A DNA stretch of 64,000 nt from Paenibacillus beijingensis (GCF_000961095.1 NZ_CP011058.1:1765001-1829000); one strand, 5' to 3'; positions 44,265-52,756 are shown, counted from the first letter of the stretch. The notes: generated from the letters alone by a model not told the origin. Translations and numbers: made by a program.

Positions 44265-44365
44265 AAGGGACTTTCCCAGAAGTAGGTTTTTATCGTATCA
44301 ATGAAGTCCTTCAGCTTCAAAAAGTAAAACGAACCGATCAAGGGGCGATCCTTGGCCGGTTCGTT
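44265..44365 (+). repeat. Dispersed 100-bp repeat with terminator-like hairpin (family 2, copy 1)
   Basis: About 101 bases that align along their whole length with 51123-51224. Shared blocks include TCGTATCAAT, CTTCAGCTT, AACGAACCGATCAAGGGG and ATCCTTGGCCGGTTCGTT. The last 40 bases form a hairpin (AACGAACCG against CGGTTCGTT, plus CAAGG against CCTTG) followed by a T-run. The left end (AAGGGACTTTCCCAGAAG) resembles an IS terminus, so it may be a solo remnant of a mobile element. Confidence 0.7.
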
Positions 44366-44649
44366 TTTTGGTCTACTTCCTGTTTTTTGTAACGCGCTTC
44401 GTCCAAACCCGAATTTCCTTCGTATAAATAGCTTTCAGTGGATAGCCATTGCAATTTATCGCTCTTTGACGCCGCCCCCCATCTCTCGTTCACCTCCGAC
44501 TCCGCTTTGTCAGCGAAAACTATTCAGGAATTGTTTCTTTGCCCGAAAACTTTCTGCAAGAAAGCTCAGCTGAAGTAAGTGCTTGATCCGCGCTTTTATT
44601 GACGAGGAGATGCTGCTTCAGGCGGCAAGCGCTCCTCTCGCGCAGCCGC

Positions 44650-44789
44650 GTCTGTTCCACCCCTATGAAAAAGGAGAGCGGAGTGAGCGGTCGTTCTGGA
44701 GAAGCGGCAGCGTTCGCCTTTGTCCGTGGATTTCTACCTTTAGATCGGTTCTAAAATTAAGAAATCCAACGGACAACAGCGATCGGAAG
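44650..44789 (-). repeat. Structured intergenic element (family 1, copy B)
   Basis: Minus-strand relative of the element at 23804-24120. Starting from CTTCCGATCGC (44779-44789 complemented), a hairpin follows with arms GTCCGT-GGATTTCT and AGAAATCC-A-ACGGAC (44722-44735 and 44760-44774) and an inner stem TTTAGA/TCTAAA. Then come GCTTCTCCAGA and CTCCGCTCTCCTTTTTCA in the same order as copy A. The stems differ in sequence but conserve pairing. Confidence 0.65.
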
Positions 44790-44827
44790 CCTAACCAGCC
44801 GCGCAGCGGCGATCTTTTCACCGGTAT

Positions 44828-44869
44828 CTAAAAAAGCCGACACCCCATGGCGGGTATCAGCTTTTTTAG
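44828..44869. terminator. Bidirectional terminator at the end of the EpuA-family gene
   Basis: CTAAAAAAGC (44828-44837) pairs with GCTTTTTTAG (44860-44869), with inner GA/TC and ACCC/GGGT pairs. It overlaps the last codons of the gene ending at 44866. Confidence 0.9.
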
Positions 44870-45216
44870 GAATCGGAAAAAATCAGATCGAACATATGCT
44901 TCCAAGTCGAAACCTCGAACACTTCGGACGGATTACCTTTACCGAGATAGATATAGCCGACGTACATTCCGGCAAACAAGCCCAAAATCCATAGAAGCGG
45001 AACAATGCTTTTCTTGACGAACCAGAGCACCGTAAACCTGCGCCGTTTCTTTGCGGACTGCCTTTCTTTCGACCGGACGCCGCCCGTCTGCGGGGCAGTA
45101 TCAGGCTCCTTATTCCCGGACCGGGCGCGGGATGCGCTCCTGCCGTAATCCCGCTCTTCCTCCGCTCTTAACACGTCACGGCCGGAGAGCCGGACTCCTT
45201 CCGATTTATTGCTCAT
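44866..45216 (-). CDS. EpuA-family small membrane protein
   Basis: 116-aa protein with a hydrophilic, basic N-terminal half and one C-terminal membrane helix (SIVPLLWILGLFAGMYVGYIYLG). The KKSIVPLL...GMYVGYIYLGKG region matches the EpuA family (PF11772), often labelled 'DNA-directed RNA polymerase subunit beta' in databases, although it has no polymerase function that I can see. Its place directly after flhP is conserved in Bacillus relatives. Spacing to flhP is 17 bases, so it is probably in the same transcript. Confidence 0.8.
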   Translation of the reverse strand: MSNKSEGVRLSGRDVLRAEEERDYGRSASRARSGNKEPDTAPQTGGVRSKERQSAKKRRRFTVLWFVKKSIVPLLWILGLFAGMYVGYIYLGKGNPSEVFEVSTWKHMFDLIFSDS

Positions 45217-45233
45217 TATTCATCATCCTATCT

Positions 45234-46085
45234 TTAGGAACCGCGCATATTGTTGGCAAGCGACTGCATCGTATCGCTTGACGAGATCGCCCGGGCGACC
45301 AATTGATAAGCGCGCTGTACATTCATTAAATCCGTCATCTCTTGCGTCAGATCGACGTTGGACTGCTCCAAAAATCCTTGCCGGACCGTGATGCCGTCCG
45401 CAGCGTCCGGACCGAAATCCCGCAAAATATCGCCGCGATTCACACCGGCGGGAACGTTGAACAAATTGTTCGCGGTCGGAGACAGTTCCTCCGGCCGGAC
45501 TGGTTCCACCAGCTTCAAACGTCCAAGCGGCAGCCTATCTCCCGCAGCGTTCACGCCTGTTATGACCCCTTCGGAATCGATCGCAAGCCGATAGCCGTCC
45601 GGGATTGCAACCGGACCTTCAACGGGCTGTCCCGTTGCGGCATCCGTACCCGTTACCGCCATTACCGGATAACCTTCCTGGGTTCCCAGTATCGTAACAC
45701 CGTTTTCGTTCTTCGTCAATTCAAAAGCGCCGTTTCTAGTGTACGCTCTGCCGCCTGCAAGGTCCGTTGCGACCTCGAACAGCGCTCTCCCGCCGATCGC
45801 CACATCGGTAGCCATGCCGGTCTCCTTGAACGTTCCCTGCGTCATATCGGGGCCTGTCTGCACAAAACGGGAACCCCATCCCCTCCCGTACCCGAGCGGA
45901 GACATCCGGCCGTCCTGCCGGAATTCTTCGGGCTGCTGTTTGAAGCTGGTTAGCAGATCTTCAAAGGTGGAGTCTTTGCGTTTATAACCGACCGTATTCA
46001 CATTGGCAATATTGTCGGCAATAAGGTCAAGCTTCTTCTGCAAACCGCCCATCGATACCGATGCCGTAATGATCGAGCTGTTCAA
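45234..46085 (-). CDS. flhP: Flagellar rod/hook-basal-body protein FlhP
   Basis: 283-aa FlgF/FlgG-type rod protein. The N-terminal flagellar motif (ASVSMGGLQKKLDLIADNIANVNTVGYKR) and the C-terminal one (GFLEQSNVDLTQEMTDLMNVQRAYQLVARAISSSDTMQSLANNM) are both intact. The start is TTG at 46085 with GAGAGG seven bases upstream. It is paired with flhO just upstream, as in B. subtilis, and both are placed after mbl. Confidence 0.92.
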   Translation of the reverse strand: MNSSIITASVSMGGLQKKLDLIADNIANVNTVGYKRKDSTFEDLLTSFKQQPEEFRQDGRMSPLGYGRGWGSRFVQTGPDMTQGTFKETGMATDVAIGGRALFEVATDLAGGRAYTRNGAFELTKNENGVTILGTQEGYPVMAVTGTDAATGQPVEGPVAIPDGYRLAIDSEGVITGVNAAGDRLPLGRLKLVEPVRPEELSPTANNLFNVPAGVNRGDILRDFGPDAADGITVRQGFLEQSNVDLTQEMTDLMNVQRAYQLVARAISSSDTMQSLANNMRGS

Positions 46086-46131
46086 ATCCGTTCCTCTCCC
46101 CGCTTGTTCCGTTTCGATATGTCAACAACCG

Positions 46132-46989
46132 CTACACTCTGCCGACGGAATTGACCGCTTTGTCTAGGCTCTGGTCGTAGTATTGAACCACTTTCTGATT
46201 CGCTTCGTATGCACGGAGCGCCGTCATCAAATCGACCATCGACTGTGCGGCATCGACATTCGACCGTTCAATATACCCTTGCTGCACGTCGGCCCCTTCG
46301 CCGGCCGTTACCGGTCTTGCCGGGGCGTCGCCTTCCAGCCGGAATTTGCCGTCTCCTTCGCGAACGAGATCGTTCGGATTATCGATGCGGCTGATGAGCA
46401 AAGCTTGGCCGGTATCGACCGTTCCGTTATAGAACCGGTTTCCCGGTCCGAGCTTCAGATCGGCGGCATTCGTTCCGACGGCAAATCGGAGCGGCTGACC
46501 GCCGCCTCCAATAACCTCCGCTCCGTCCGCGGTAACGAGGTAACCGTCCTCGTTCAGCGAGAACTGCCCTCCGCGCGTATAGCGGGCTTCGCCGTCCGCA
46601 TTCCGCAACGTGAAATAAGCCTGCGGCTCGAATGTCACCGTTCCGTCCTGCGCAACCGATTTGCCCGAACCGTCGAACGTAACGCCGGGCACCTGAATAT
46701 GGGATACGATCGCAAAATCGAGCGGCTTATCCGTCTTCATCAGATCGCCCTGGCGCTGAATCGGAACGCTTTCCTCGGCCATGACGCCGCTGGCCAAACG
46801 CCCGACCGCTGCGGGCGGCTCGTTCTCCACTCCCGTTAACGAAAGCAGCATTTCCGGAAAGGACCGGGTGAGTGCAGCGGACTGCTTGTACCCCGGCGTA
46901 TTGATGTTGGCGATGTTGTTCGTCACGGTGTCGTGAACGCGCTGCTGGGCGACCATGCCCGCCGCCGCCGTATATAGGCCTCTAAGCAT
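46132..46989 (-). CDS. flhO: Flagellar rod/hook-basal-body protein FlhO
   Basis: 285-aa FlgG-type rod protein, with N-terminal motif MLRGLYTAAAGMVAQQRVHDTVTNNIANINTPGYKQ and C-terminal motif GYIERSNVDAAQSMVDLMTALRAYEANQKVVQYYDQSLDKAVNSVG. The ATG follows GGAGGTACTTCAT. It sits immediately upstream of flhP, and both would be exported to build the rod between basal body and hook. Between it and mbl lies the nested inverted repeat at 47069-47150. Confidence 0.92.
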   Translation of the reverse strand: MLRGLYTAAAGMVAQQRVHDTVTNNIANINTPGYKQSAALTRSFPEMLLSLTGVENEPPAAVGRLASGVMAEESVPIQRQGDLMKTDKPLDFAIVSHIQVPGVTFDGSGKSVAQDGTVTFEPQAYFTLRNADGEARYTRGGQFSLNEDGYLVTADGAEVIGGGGQPLRFAVGTNAADLKLGPGNRFYNGTVDTGQALLISRIDNPNDLVREGDGKFRLEGDAPARPVTAGEGADVQQGYIERSNVDAAQSMVDLMTALRAYEANQKVVQYYDQSLDKAVNSVGRV

Positions 46990-47068
46990 ATGAAGTACCT
47001 CCGGTTAACCGTCATTGTACTTTTAATTATCGGCAAATGGACGGCCGGCTTGAAGATGTCCACCCTAA

Positions 47069-47150
47069 GCCGAAAGACCTAAGTTACGCCTCGGCACGCT
47101 CCCCCAAGCGCCCTACCCGCGTAATTTCTGTTTGTTGTCGGTCTTTCGGC
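47069..47150 (-). ncRNA. Candidate structured leader RNA between mbl and flhO
   Basis: Outer arms GCCGAAAGACC (47069-47079) and GGTCTTTCGGC (47140-47150) pair perfectly over 11 bp. Within them a second stem (about 47081-47089 against 47119-47127, nine pairs with one G-U) encloses a third (GGCGCT against AGC-GCC with a bulge, loop TGGGGG on the minus strand). There is no T-run. It does not match any riboswitch class that I know. Located in the leader of flhO-flhP, or as an attenuator after mbl. Confidence 0.45.
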
Positions 47151-47175
47151 CTGTTAAGGCTTGTCCGCAAGAAAG

Positions 47176-48180
47176 CTAAAAGCGGATCTTGCTGTGGGCC
47201 CTTTTATCCAGGTTGTCCAGCATGACGCCTGTCCCTTTCACAACGCAGTGCATCGCATCTTCCGCCACCAGCACCGGAACTTTAAGCTGTTCCGCCAGCA
47301 GCAGGTCCAGACCGTCGAGCAGCGCGCCCCCGCCCGTTAAAATAACGCCGCGGTCGACGATGTCCGCCGACAGCTCCGGCGGCGTCTGTTCCAGCACCGA
47401 TTTGGCGGCGGCGATAATGGACTCCACCGAATCCGACAGCGCTTCGCGGATTTCATCGGAGTGAATGGAGATCGTCTGCGGAAGTCCCGTCACCATATCC
47501 CGACCGCGAATGTCGACCGATTCCTTGCGTCCGCCGTCGTATACCGTTCCGATCCGGATTTTGATTTCCTCGCTTGTCCGCTCTCCGATCAGCAGCTTGT
47601 ACTTGCTCTTGATATATTTCATAATATCGGAATCGAACTTGTCCCCCGCGATCTTAATGGAAGAGGAGGTTACGACATCGCCCATAGACAGGACGGCCAC
47701 ATCCGTCGTTCCCCCGCCGATATCCACCACCATATTTCCGCTCGGTTGGTAAATGTCCATTCCGGCTCCGATCGCGGCCGCTTTCGGCTCCTCTTCCATA
47801 TACACTTCCCGCGCACCGCTTCGCTCCGCCGCTTCCCGAATCGCCTTCTGTTCGACAGAGGTGATGTTTGTCGGAGCGCAGATCAAAATGCGCGGCCGGC
47901 TGTACCAGCTGCGTCCCCCGATCCGGTCAATGAACGCTTTAAGCATAATTTCCGTAATTTCAAAATCCGCTATGACCCCATCGCGAAGAGGCCGGATGGC
48001 AACAATATTGCCTGGTGTCCGTCCGACCATCCGGTAGGCCTCATTTCCTACTGCCAATACACGCTTCGTGTCACTTTCAATGGCGACTACCGAAGGCTCA
48101 TCCAGTACGACGCCCCTCCCTTTCACGTGAATGGAGACATTAGCCGTTCCCAAGTCGATCCCGATATCCTTGCTTAACAT
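47176..48180 (-). CDS. mbl: Rod shape-determining actin homologue Mbl
   Basis: 334-aa MreB/Mbl-type bacterial actin that guides lateral wall synthesis. Phosphate-1 and adenosine motifs are clear: DIGIDLGTANVSIHVKGRGV, NMVVDIGGGTTDVAVLSMG (phosphate 2) and GVILTGGGALLDGLDLLL. The position between spoIIID and flhO, as in Bacillus, supports Mbl rather than MreB. Ribosome site GGGGGAC upstream. Confidence 0.93.
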   Translation of the reverse strand: MLSKDIGIDLGTANVSIHVKGRGVVLDEPSVVAIESDTKRVLAVGNEAYRMVGRTPGNIVAIRPLRDGVIADFEITEIMLKAFIDRIGGRSWYSRPRILICAPTNITSVEQKAIREAAERSGAREVYMEEEPKAAAIGAGMDIYQPSGNMVVDIGGGTTDVAVLSMGDVVTSSSIKIAGDKFDSDIMKYIKSKYKLLIGERTSEEIKIRIGTVYDGGRKESVDIRGRDMVTGLPQTISIHSDEIREALSDSVESIIAAAKSVLEQTPPELSADIVDRGVILTGGGALLDGLDLLLAEQLKVPVLVAEDAMHCVVKGTGVMLDNLDKRAHSKIRF

Positions 48181-48279
48181 TAGACTTCAAGTCCCCCAAG
48201 CGAGTAATGTAGGCAAACCCCTAACCCCTATTATTCGCCAACAATCTTCATATCCCTCTCGTTCAATGGAAAATTATTT

Positions 48280-48564
48280 TTACCTTTTTCCGGCCGCGAT
48301 CACTTCACGTTTTTTCGTACTTTTCTTATATTTGATTTTGGTTGCCTCTCCTCCCCTTAAATGGCGAATCGACTTATGGTACTCGAGAATGTGCTTGACC
48401 TGATCCGCCAGATCGGGGTTGATTTCCGGCAGCCGCTCGGTTAAATCTTTATGCACCGTACTTTTGGAAACGCCGAACTCTTTGGCGATCGTCCGGACCG
48501 TATGCTTCGTTTCTACAATGCAACGGCCGATCTTAATGGTCCGCTCTTTGATGTAATCGTGCAC
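48280..48564 (-). CDS. spoIIID: Sporulation transcription factor SpoIIID
   Basis: 94-aa helix-turn-helix regulator acting in the mother cell under sigma-E. VHDYIKERTIKIGRCIVETKHTVRTIAKEFGVSKSTVHKDLTERLPEINPDLADQVK is nearly identical to B. subtilis SpoIIID. The frame is open to an ATG at 48660, but the true start is the GTG at 48564, preceded by GGGAGG. It lies between spoIIQ and mbl as in Bacillus. Confidence 0.95.
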   Translation of the reverse strand: MHDYIKERTIKIGRCIVETKHTVRTIAKEFGVSKSTVHKDLTERLPEINPDLADQVKHILEYHKSIRHLRGGEATKIKYKKSTKKREVIAAGKR

Positions 48565-48700
48565 GTTCCCGCCTCCCTGCTCGAGATAGTTTGGTACATT
48601 ATATGAGGGGAGCAGGTATATATTCTTTATGGCCAAGCGTGACGAGCCCGAATGTTGCAATAATTTTCAAAAATAGCCGTTTGCTTAACCGGCGCAGCGC

Positions 48701-48729
48701 AAAAAGGGAAGGCCTTTGGCCCTCCCTTT
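48701..48729 (-). terminator. Terminator of spoIIQ
   Basis: On the minus strand AAAGGGA-GGCC-AAA-GGCC-TT-CCCTTT forms a hairpin followed by TTGC. It lies 17 bases past the spoIIQ stop, separating it from spoIIID. Confidence 0.82.
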
Positions 48730-48745
48730 CGTTGTTTACCTCATG

Positions 48746-49477
48746 TTATTCTTTGATCAGATCGCTCGGATTGACCGGTACTCCGTTTTGCAGCGTCGTA
48801 TAGCGCAAATGGTTGCCGAGATCTTTGCCCGCTTCGCTGCGGCCGGATTTGGCGATGACCGTACCCTGCGCCACCTCGTCGCCTACTTTAACCTGAACAT
48901 CGCTCAAGCTTTGGTATACGGTGACAAGACCGTCCGCGCTCGTAATTTCAACTTCGTTGCCGCTTGTCGGATGGTTGTCCACCAGCGTAACTTTGCCTGC
49001 AGCCGATGCCAGAACATCGAACGGAAGTCCGTCCGGGCTGGTAATATCGATGCCGGTGCTCGCTACAAACGTGTTGCCTTCCTGTACCATTGCAGCCTGA
49101 CGTTCTTCTTCAGATGCACTCGCGTCATAAAACGGAGTGAGCACCTTCATGTCCTTGAAGCTCGCGACCGGCCATTGCAGCGATTCTGTAATCGTTGCCG
49201 CCGGTTCGGCCGCTTTCTCTCCGCCCGTCTTCGTATCGCTTCCTTGGCTGACCTCAGCAGGGCTCGCGCTCTCGGTTGTCGAAGTCTTCTGATCCGCTCC
49301 CTGGTAGATCCACATTAAGGTTACGATAATTGCTGCCGCGGCGATGAACACTGCTGGAGATACCCATTTTTTCGACAGCGTCCTTTTCAATCCGCTAGAC
49401 TTGACGGCAGCCCTTCCTCCCAGAACTGTTTTGGGAGTTTCTTCTTTGCCTTGCTTCGATTGATTCGTTTCATTCAT
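48746..49477 (-). CDS. spoIIQ: Stage II sporulation protein Q (LytM-like)
   Basis: 243-aa forespore-membrane protein with a cytoplasmic tail, one transmembrane helix (AVFIAAAAIIVTLMWIY) and an extracellular M23/LytM-fold domain (about 110-240). SpoIIQ binds SpoIIIAH across the intermembrane space during engulfment. The zinc ligands of true M23 peptidases are not intact: the first His position reads STGIDI and the HxH motif reads HLRYT. It is therefore probably a non-enzymatic LytM domain. Located between spoIIID and spoIID as in Bacillus. Confidence 0.93.
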   Translation of the reverse strand: MNETNQSKQGKEETPKTVLGGRAAVKSSGLKRTLSKKWVSPAVFIAAAAIIVTLMWIYQGADQKTSTTESASPAEVSQGSDTKTGGEKAAEPAATITESLQWPVASFKDMKVLTPFYDASASEEERQAAMVQEGNTFVASTGIDITSPDGLPFDVLASAAGKVTLVDNHPTSGNEVEITSADGLVTVYQSLSDVQVKVGDEVAQGTVIAKSGRSEAGKDLGNHLRYTTLQNGVPVNPSDLIKE

Positions 49478-49591
49478 TTGCTATCACCTCACTAGCCATT
49501 GTTGCCAGATTCGCTAGGTTTATACGTGAGGTGAAAACTGCTATCGTAAAATTTGCAAGAGTCGCATCGCGGCTCTCCGCATGCTCGCTTT

Positions 49592-51016
49592 TCAGCTTTT
49601 GAACGCAGGCAGCTTGAGCGCCTTCTCAACCCGCGTTCCGCTGTAATAATGAGCTAGAATTTGAGAGGCTGCGCTGCCCTCCCGCGCCATGCCGTCCGCC
49701 CCCCATTGGCTCATGCCGACGCCGTGCCCGTAGCCGTAGGTCGTAATATGAATCGAGGACCTGTCAATCTTCCAGGTGAACTGAGAGGAAGCAAGACCAA
49801 GCTTCTCGCGAACCTCGCGGCCGGACAGTCTCTCGTCGCCGACTGCAATCTCTTTAATCCGGTGCCCTGCCGTCGTTTCCAGCACACGGATGGCCGGCCG
49901 GGCGGCGACGCTTGCTCCCAGCTTCCGGTAAAATTCGGAGAGGCTGAGCGTAACCGTCTCTTTATATGACGGCGAAATTTCGGGGTCCCAAGGGCTGGCG
50001 ACGCTGCGCAGATAGGGTACTTTATGGTTCCAATAGTCTTCCGAATTTTCCGTATACCCGTTGCTGGTGGAGAAAAAAAGCGCCTGGATCGGCTGTCCGC
50101 CGTAAGTGATAATCTGCCCTCTCGTCTGCCGGACTGCATCGTTCAGCTTCTTCAAATTCGTCCGGCGTGTCTCTGCGGGCCACCGCTTCATTAAGGCGGC
50201 AACCGGCACATATACCTGATGAATCGTCGTATCGGTCACATCCGCATTGTCTACCGGCATGTCGCTCGTTTCGTGCAATGCCAGCCGTCTGACAATATAC
50301 GTCCGCGCCGCGATGGCCTGCGCCTTCAGCGCCTCAAGCTCGAATGTAACCGGCATCTCTCCTGCAACGACTCCCCGTACGTACAGCTCCAGCGGCACTT
50401 TCTCGATCCGCTTCTCTTTGGTCAGATAGATGCGGATTTGCGTCTTGTCCAGCTCGCTTATTGTCGTTTTGGCGTCGGCACGTGCTGCCGCAGCCGGGTT
50501 GCTTGAGGCTGCGGGTACGGAGCTGCCGGGAGCTTGCGGGGCCGGGTTGCCTGAGGCTGCCGCAGCGGACCCCGTCCGGCCGGCGCTTCGTGCCTCCGCC
50601 TTGCCGGCATTCCCCGAAGACGCCGATCCCGGTCCGGCGCTTTGCATTGCGCCCTCTTGGCTCCCCGCAGCCGGTGGACCGCCGTCCGATTCGTTTGCAG
50701 CGCCGCCATTCCCGGCGTTTCCGCCCATTACGGCGGAAGGGGCAAGCGTCCCGGCCTGCAAATAAGGATGGTCCGCGACCGGAGGATCGTGCCGATGCCA
50801 TTTATTGACGATCAGGCCGGGCAGCAGTATCGCCGTCAAGGTCAAGGCACTGATTAAAGCGAGGGACGTGCGAACGGAGGGTTCGGGCTTTCGCTGCGGT
50901 TTTGTGTCCGCCGGAATCGTATGGGAGGCGCGGACTGTGCGGGTCAAGCGGGCGGTGCGGTTTGTGCGGGCAGCCCGGGAGCGCAGCGCTCTAACTGCAG
51001 GCAGCATTCGTTTCAT
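49592..51016 (-). CDS. spoIID: Stage II sporulation protein D
   Basis: 474-aa membrane-anchored lytic transglycosylase of engulfment. A basic N-terminus and single helix (TSLALISALTLTAILLPGLI) precede an Ala/Gly/Ser-rich linker (about 95-180), longer than in B. subtilis. The catalytic region GVVAGEMPVTFELEALKAQAIAARTYIV contains the conserved Glu; HGVGMSQWGADGMA near the C-terminus is the other SpoIID landmark. Ribosome site GGAAGG upstream of the ATG. Confidence 0.93.
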   Translation of the reverse strand: MKRMLPAVRALRSRAARTNRTARLTRTVRASHTIPADTKPQRKPEPSVRTSLALISALTLTAILLPGLIVNKWHRHDPPVADHPYLQAGTLAPSAVMGGNAGNGGAANESDGGPPAAGSQEGAMQSAGPGSASSGNAGKAEARSAGRTGSAAAASGNPAPQAPGSSVPAASSNPAAAARADAKTTISELDKTQIRIYLTKEKRIEKVPLELYVRGVVAGEMPVTFELEALKAQAIAARTYIVRRLALHETSDMPVDNADVTDTTIHQVYVPVAALMKRWPAETRRTNLKKLNDAVRQTRGQIITYGGQPIQALFFSTSNGYTENSEDYWNHKVPYLRSVASPWDPEISPSYKETVTLSLSEFYRKLGASVAARPAIRVLETTAGHRIKEIAVGDERLSGREVREKLGLASSQFTWKIDRSSIHITTYGYGHGVGMSQWGADGMAREGSAASQILAHYYSGTRVEKALKLPAFKS

Positions 51017-51122
51017 CGCTCGTCTATCCTTCCTTTCCGGGTAAGAATCTCTCAGGGACGGGACAAGTTTCTTTATAGTCTATGAGGGAGATTCGCTAGG
51101 ATAGAACGCGGCCGATAAAAAG

Positions 51123-51224
51123 AAGGGGCTGTCCCATAAGCAGGATTTTAGTCGTATCAATCAGGCTCTTCAGCTTAAAAGCGAAAAACGAACCGATCAA
51201 GGGGATATCCTTGGCCGGTTCGTT
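51123..51224 (+). repeat. Dispersed 100-bp repeat with terminator-like hairpin (family 2, copy 2)
   Basis: Partner of 44265-44365; the left end reads AAGGGGCTGTCCCATAAG. The hairpin AACGAACCGATCAAGG...CCTTGGCCGGTTCGTT at the right end is conserved. It lies in the gene-free interval 51017-51495 upstream of spoIID. Confidence 0.7.
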
Positions 51225-51238
51225 CGTTTTTACCACAT

Positions 51239-51285
51239 AGGAAAGTTTAATTTCGATAAAGCATGAAGTCGAAATGAACTTTCCT
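51239..51285. repeat. Hairpin next to the family-2 repeat
   Basis: AGGAAAGTT (51239-51247) and AACTTTCCT (51277-51285) pair over 9 bp, with a second inner stem ATTTCGA (51250-51256) and TCGAAAT (51269-51275). It lies 14 bases right of the family-2 repeat. The rest of 51286-51495 shows nothing recognised. Confidence 0.65.
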
Positions 51286-51495
51286 ATTGGCGAATAAACC
51301 TACCTTTAATCGCGGTCGCACATCTTCGAAAGACCTCGATAAAGGTTTATCTCATCGCTCTGAACGAAGGGTGATTTTTGAGAAACAAGCGTTCGTACAT
51401 CTTTTTTCTTTTTATTTTTCAACTCCGTTAAAATTCCTGCGAAACTACTTTTTTTGTCGACCTCATTCTATCGCAGCCCTCAAATGTCAAGAAGA

Positions 51496-51936
51496 TCAAA
51501 ACGTCATTTTATCTTCAAAAGCGGTTTTGAGAACGATGAGCGGAGTAGCAAGACCAAACTGCATTAATGAATCAAGAAAGCTGCCCAGCGATTCCATGGA
51601 GTCGAGCATCACTTTCATCAAATAATTGGAATCCCCGCTTACCCGGTAAAGATCCGTAACCTCCGGAGACATTTCGCAAAAACGTATGAAATCGTCACAC
51701 TGCGTTGTTTTAAACAGCACAAAAGACTGGATCCCTTTATTTAATTTGGCAGGGTCGAATTTGGCTCTGTACGCGGCGATTACACCTTGATCCTCGAGCT
51801 TGTGAATCCGCTCCTTTACGGCCGGCTGTGTCATTGCAATGCTCCGCCCTATTTCGGAAACCGAAATACGGGCATTCTCAAACAGCATGCTCATAATTTT
51901 CTGATCGATTTCGTCTACCTTCAAGGTTGGCTTCAA
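51496..51936 (-). CDS. Lrp/AsnC-family transcriptional regulator
   Basis: 146-aa regulator with an N-terminal helix-turn-helix (DEIDQKIMSMLFENARISVSEIGRSIAMTQPAVKERIHKLEDQGVI) and a C-terminal RAM domain (VTDLYRVSGDSNYLMKVMLDSMESLGSFLDSL). Family members bind amino acids and control nearby genes. The frame begins at a TTG at 51951, but the TTG at 51936 is eight bases from GGAGG and is the better start. It faces away from the broken SDR gene across an AT-rich gap (51952-52120), the usual setting for a regulator and its target. Confidence 0.88.
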   Translation of the reverse strand: MKPTLKVDEIDQKIMSMLFENARISVSEIGRSIAMTQPAVKERIHKLEDQGVIAAYRAKFDPAKLNKGIQSFVLFKTTQCDDFIRFCEMSPEVTDLYRVSGDSNYLMKVMLDSMESLGSFLDSLMQFGLATPLIVLKTAFEDKMTF

Positions 51937-52120
51937 GAAAGACTCCTCCAAACTTTATTTTTATAATAAAATATCTATTTTTATCTATAAATTATAAGCA
52001 TAATCGACATTTTGTTTTTAATTATACCTTCGTTTTTCGCCAAAATTCAATATAATGGATGTCAAGCCATTCATGACGCGGCTGCGAACCCAAATCCGGC
52101 AGAAAGAAAGGTTGAGGAAC

Positions 52121-52682
52121 ATGGGGAATCTGGAAGGAAAAATTGCATTCGTGACAGGCGCAAGCAGGGGAATCGGACGTGCGATTGCAAGCCGGTTGGC
52201 TCAACAACGCGGGTATAGGTACGCAAGGTACCATCGAAGATACGACGGAGGCGATGTTCGACGAAATTGTCGCGGTCAATATGAAAGCTCCCTTTTTTAT
52301 TATTCAGCAAGCTTTGCCGCGTATTCGGGATGAAGGACGCATTATTAACATCTCGTCAGCCGAAACGCGAATCGCACTTCCCGGTTCCATTGCTTACGGA
52401 ATGACCAAAGGGGCGCTTAATACGCTGACTCTTCCTTTGGCCAAGCATTTGGGGACTCGGGGCATTACCCTAAATACAATCCTCCCGGGCTATACGGAAA
52501 CCGATCTCAACGCTGAGCTGCTGAAAAAGCCGGAAATCCGAAATTTCGCCATCGGCTTGACCTCCTTAAACCGTTTGGGGCATGTAAGCGATATTGCCGA
52601 TGCAGCCGTATTCTTCGCTTCGCCCGACAGCCGCTGGGTCACCGCCCAAGTCATTGACGTGTCCGGAGGCTTGAGGCTTTAA
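52121..52682 (+). pseudogene. Short-chain dehydrogenase gene with an internal deletion
   Basis: Starts as a normal classical SDR (MGNLEGKIAFVTGASRGIGRAIASRLAQ, the cofactor-binding Gly motif) after a good ribosome site. At about 52200 the sequence jumps to LNNAGIGTQGTIEDT in another frame, so the segment that should join them (roughly 55-60 codons) is missing. The remainder is normal: INISSAETRIALPGSIAYGMTKGAL, with the Ser, Tyr and Lys of the catalytic centre, and a C-terminal DVSGGLRL. The gene is therefore inactive unless the deletion is an assembly error. Only plus-strand gene here; divergent from the Lrp regulator. Confidence 0.8.
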
Positions 52683-52720
52683 GGCAGCCAACATATTTTT
52701 CAGAGAAGCGCTGATTCCAC

Positions 52721-52756
52721 AAAAAAAGAGCCTCGTTCACGTGACGGGACTCCTCT
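52721..52756 (-). terminator. Terminator of murA
   Basis: On the minus strand AGAGGAGTCCCGT...ACGAGGCTCT forms a stem with one mismatch and one G-T pair, followed by seven T. It lies about 70-100 bases past the murA stop. Confidence 0.8.

Noticed and set aside
47069..47150. c-di-GMP or other known riboswitch
   Set aside because: No GEMM-type conserved bases or other class signature could be matched. Kept as an unassigned structured RNA instead.
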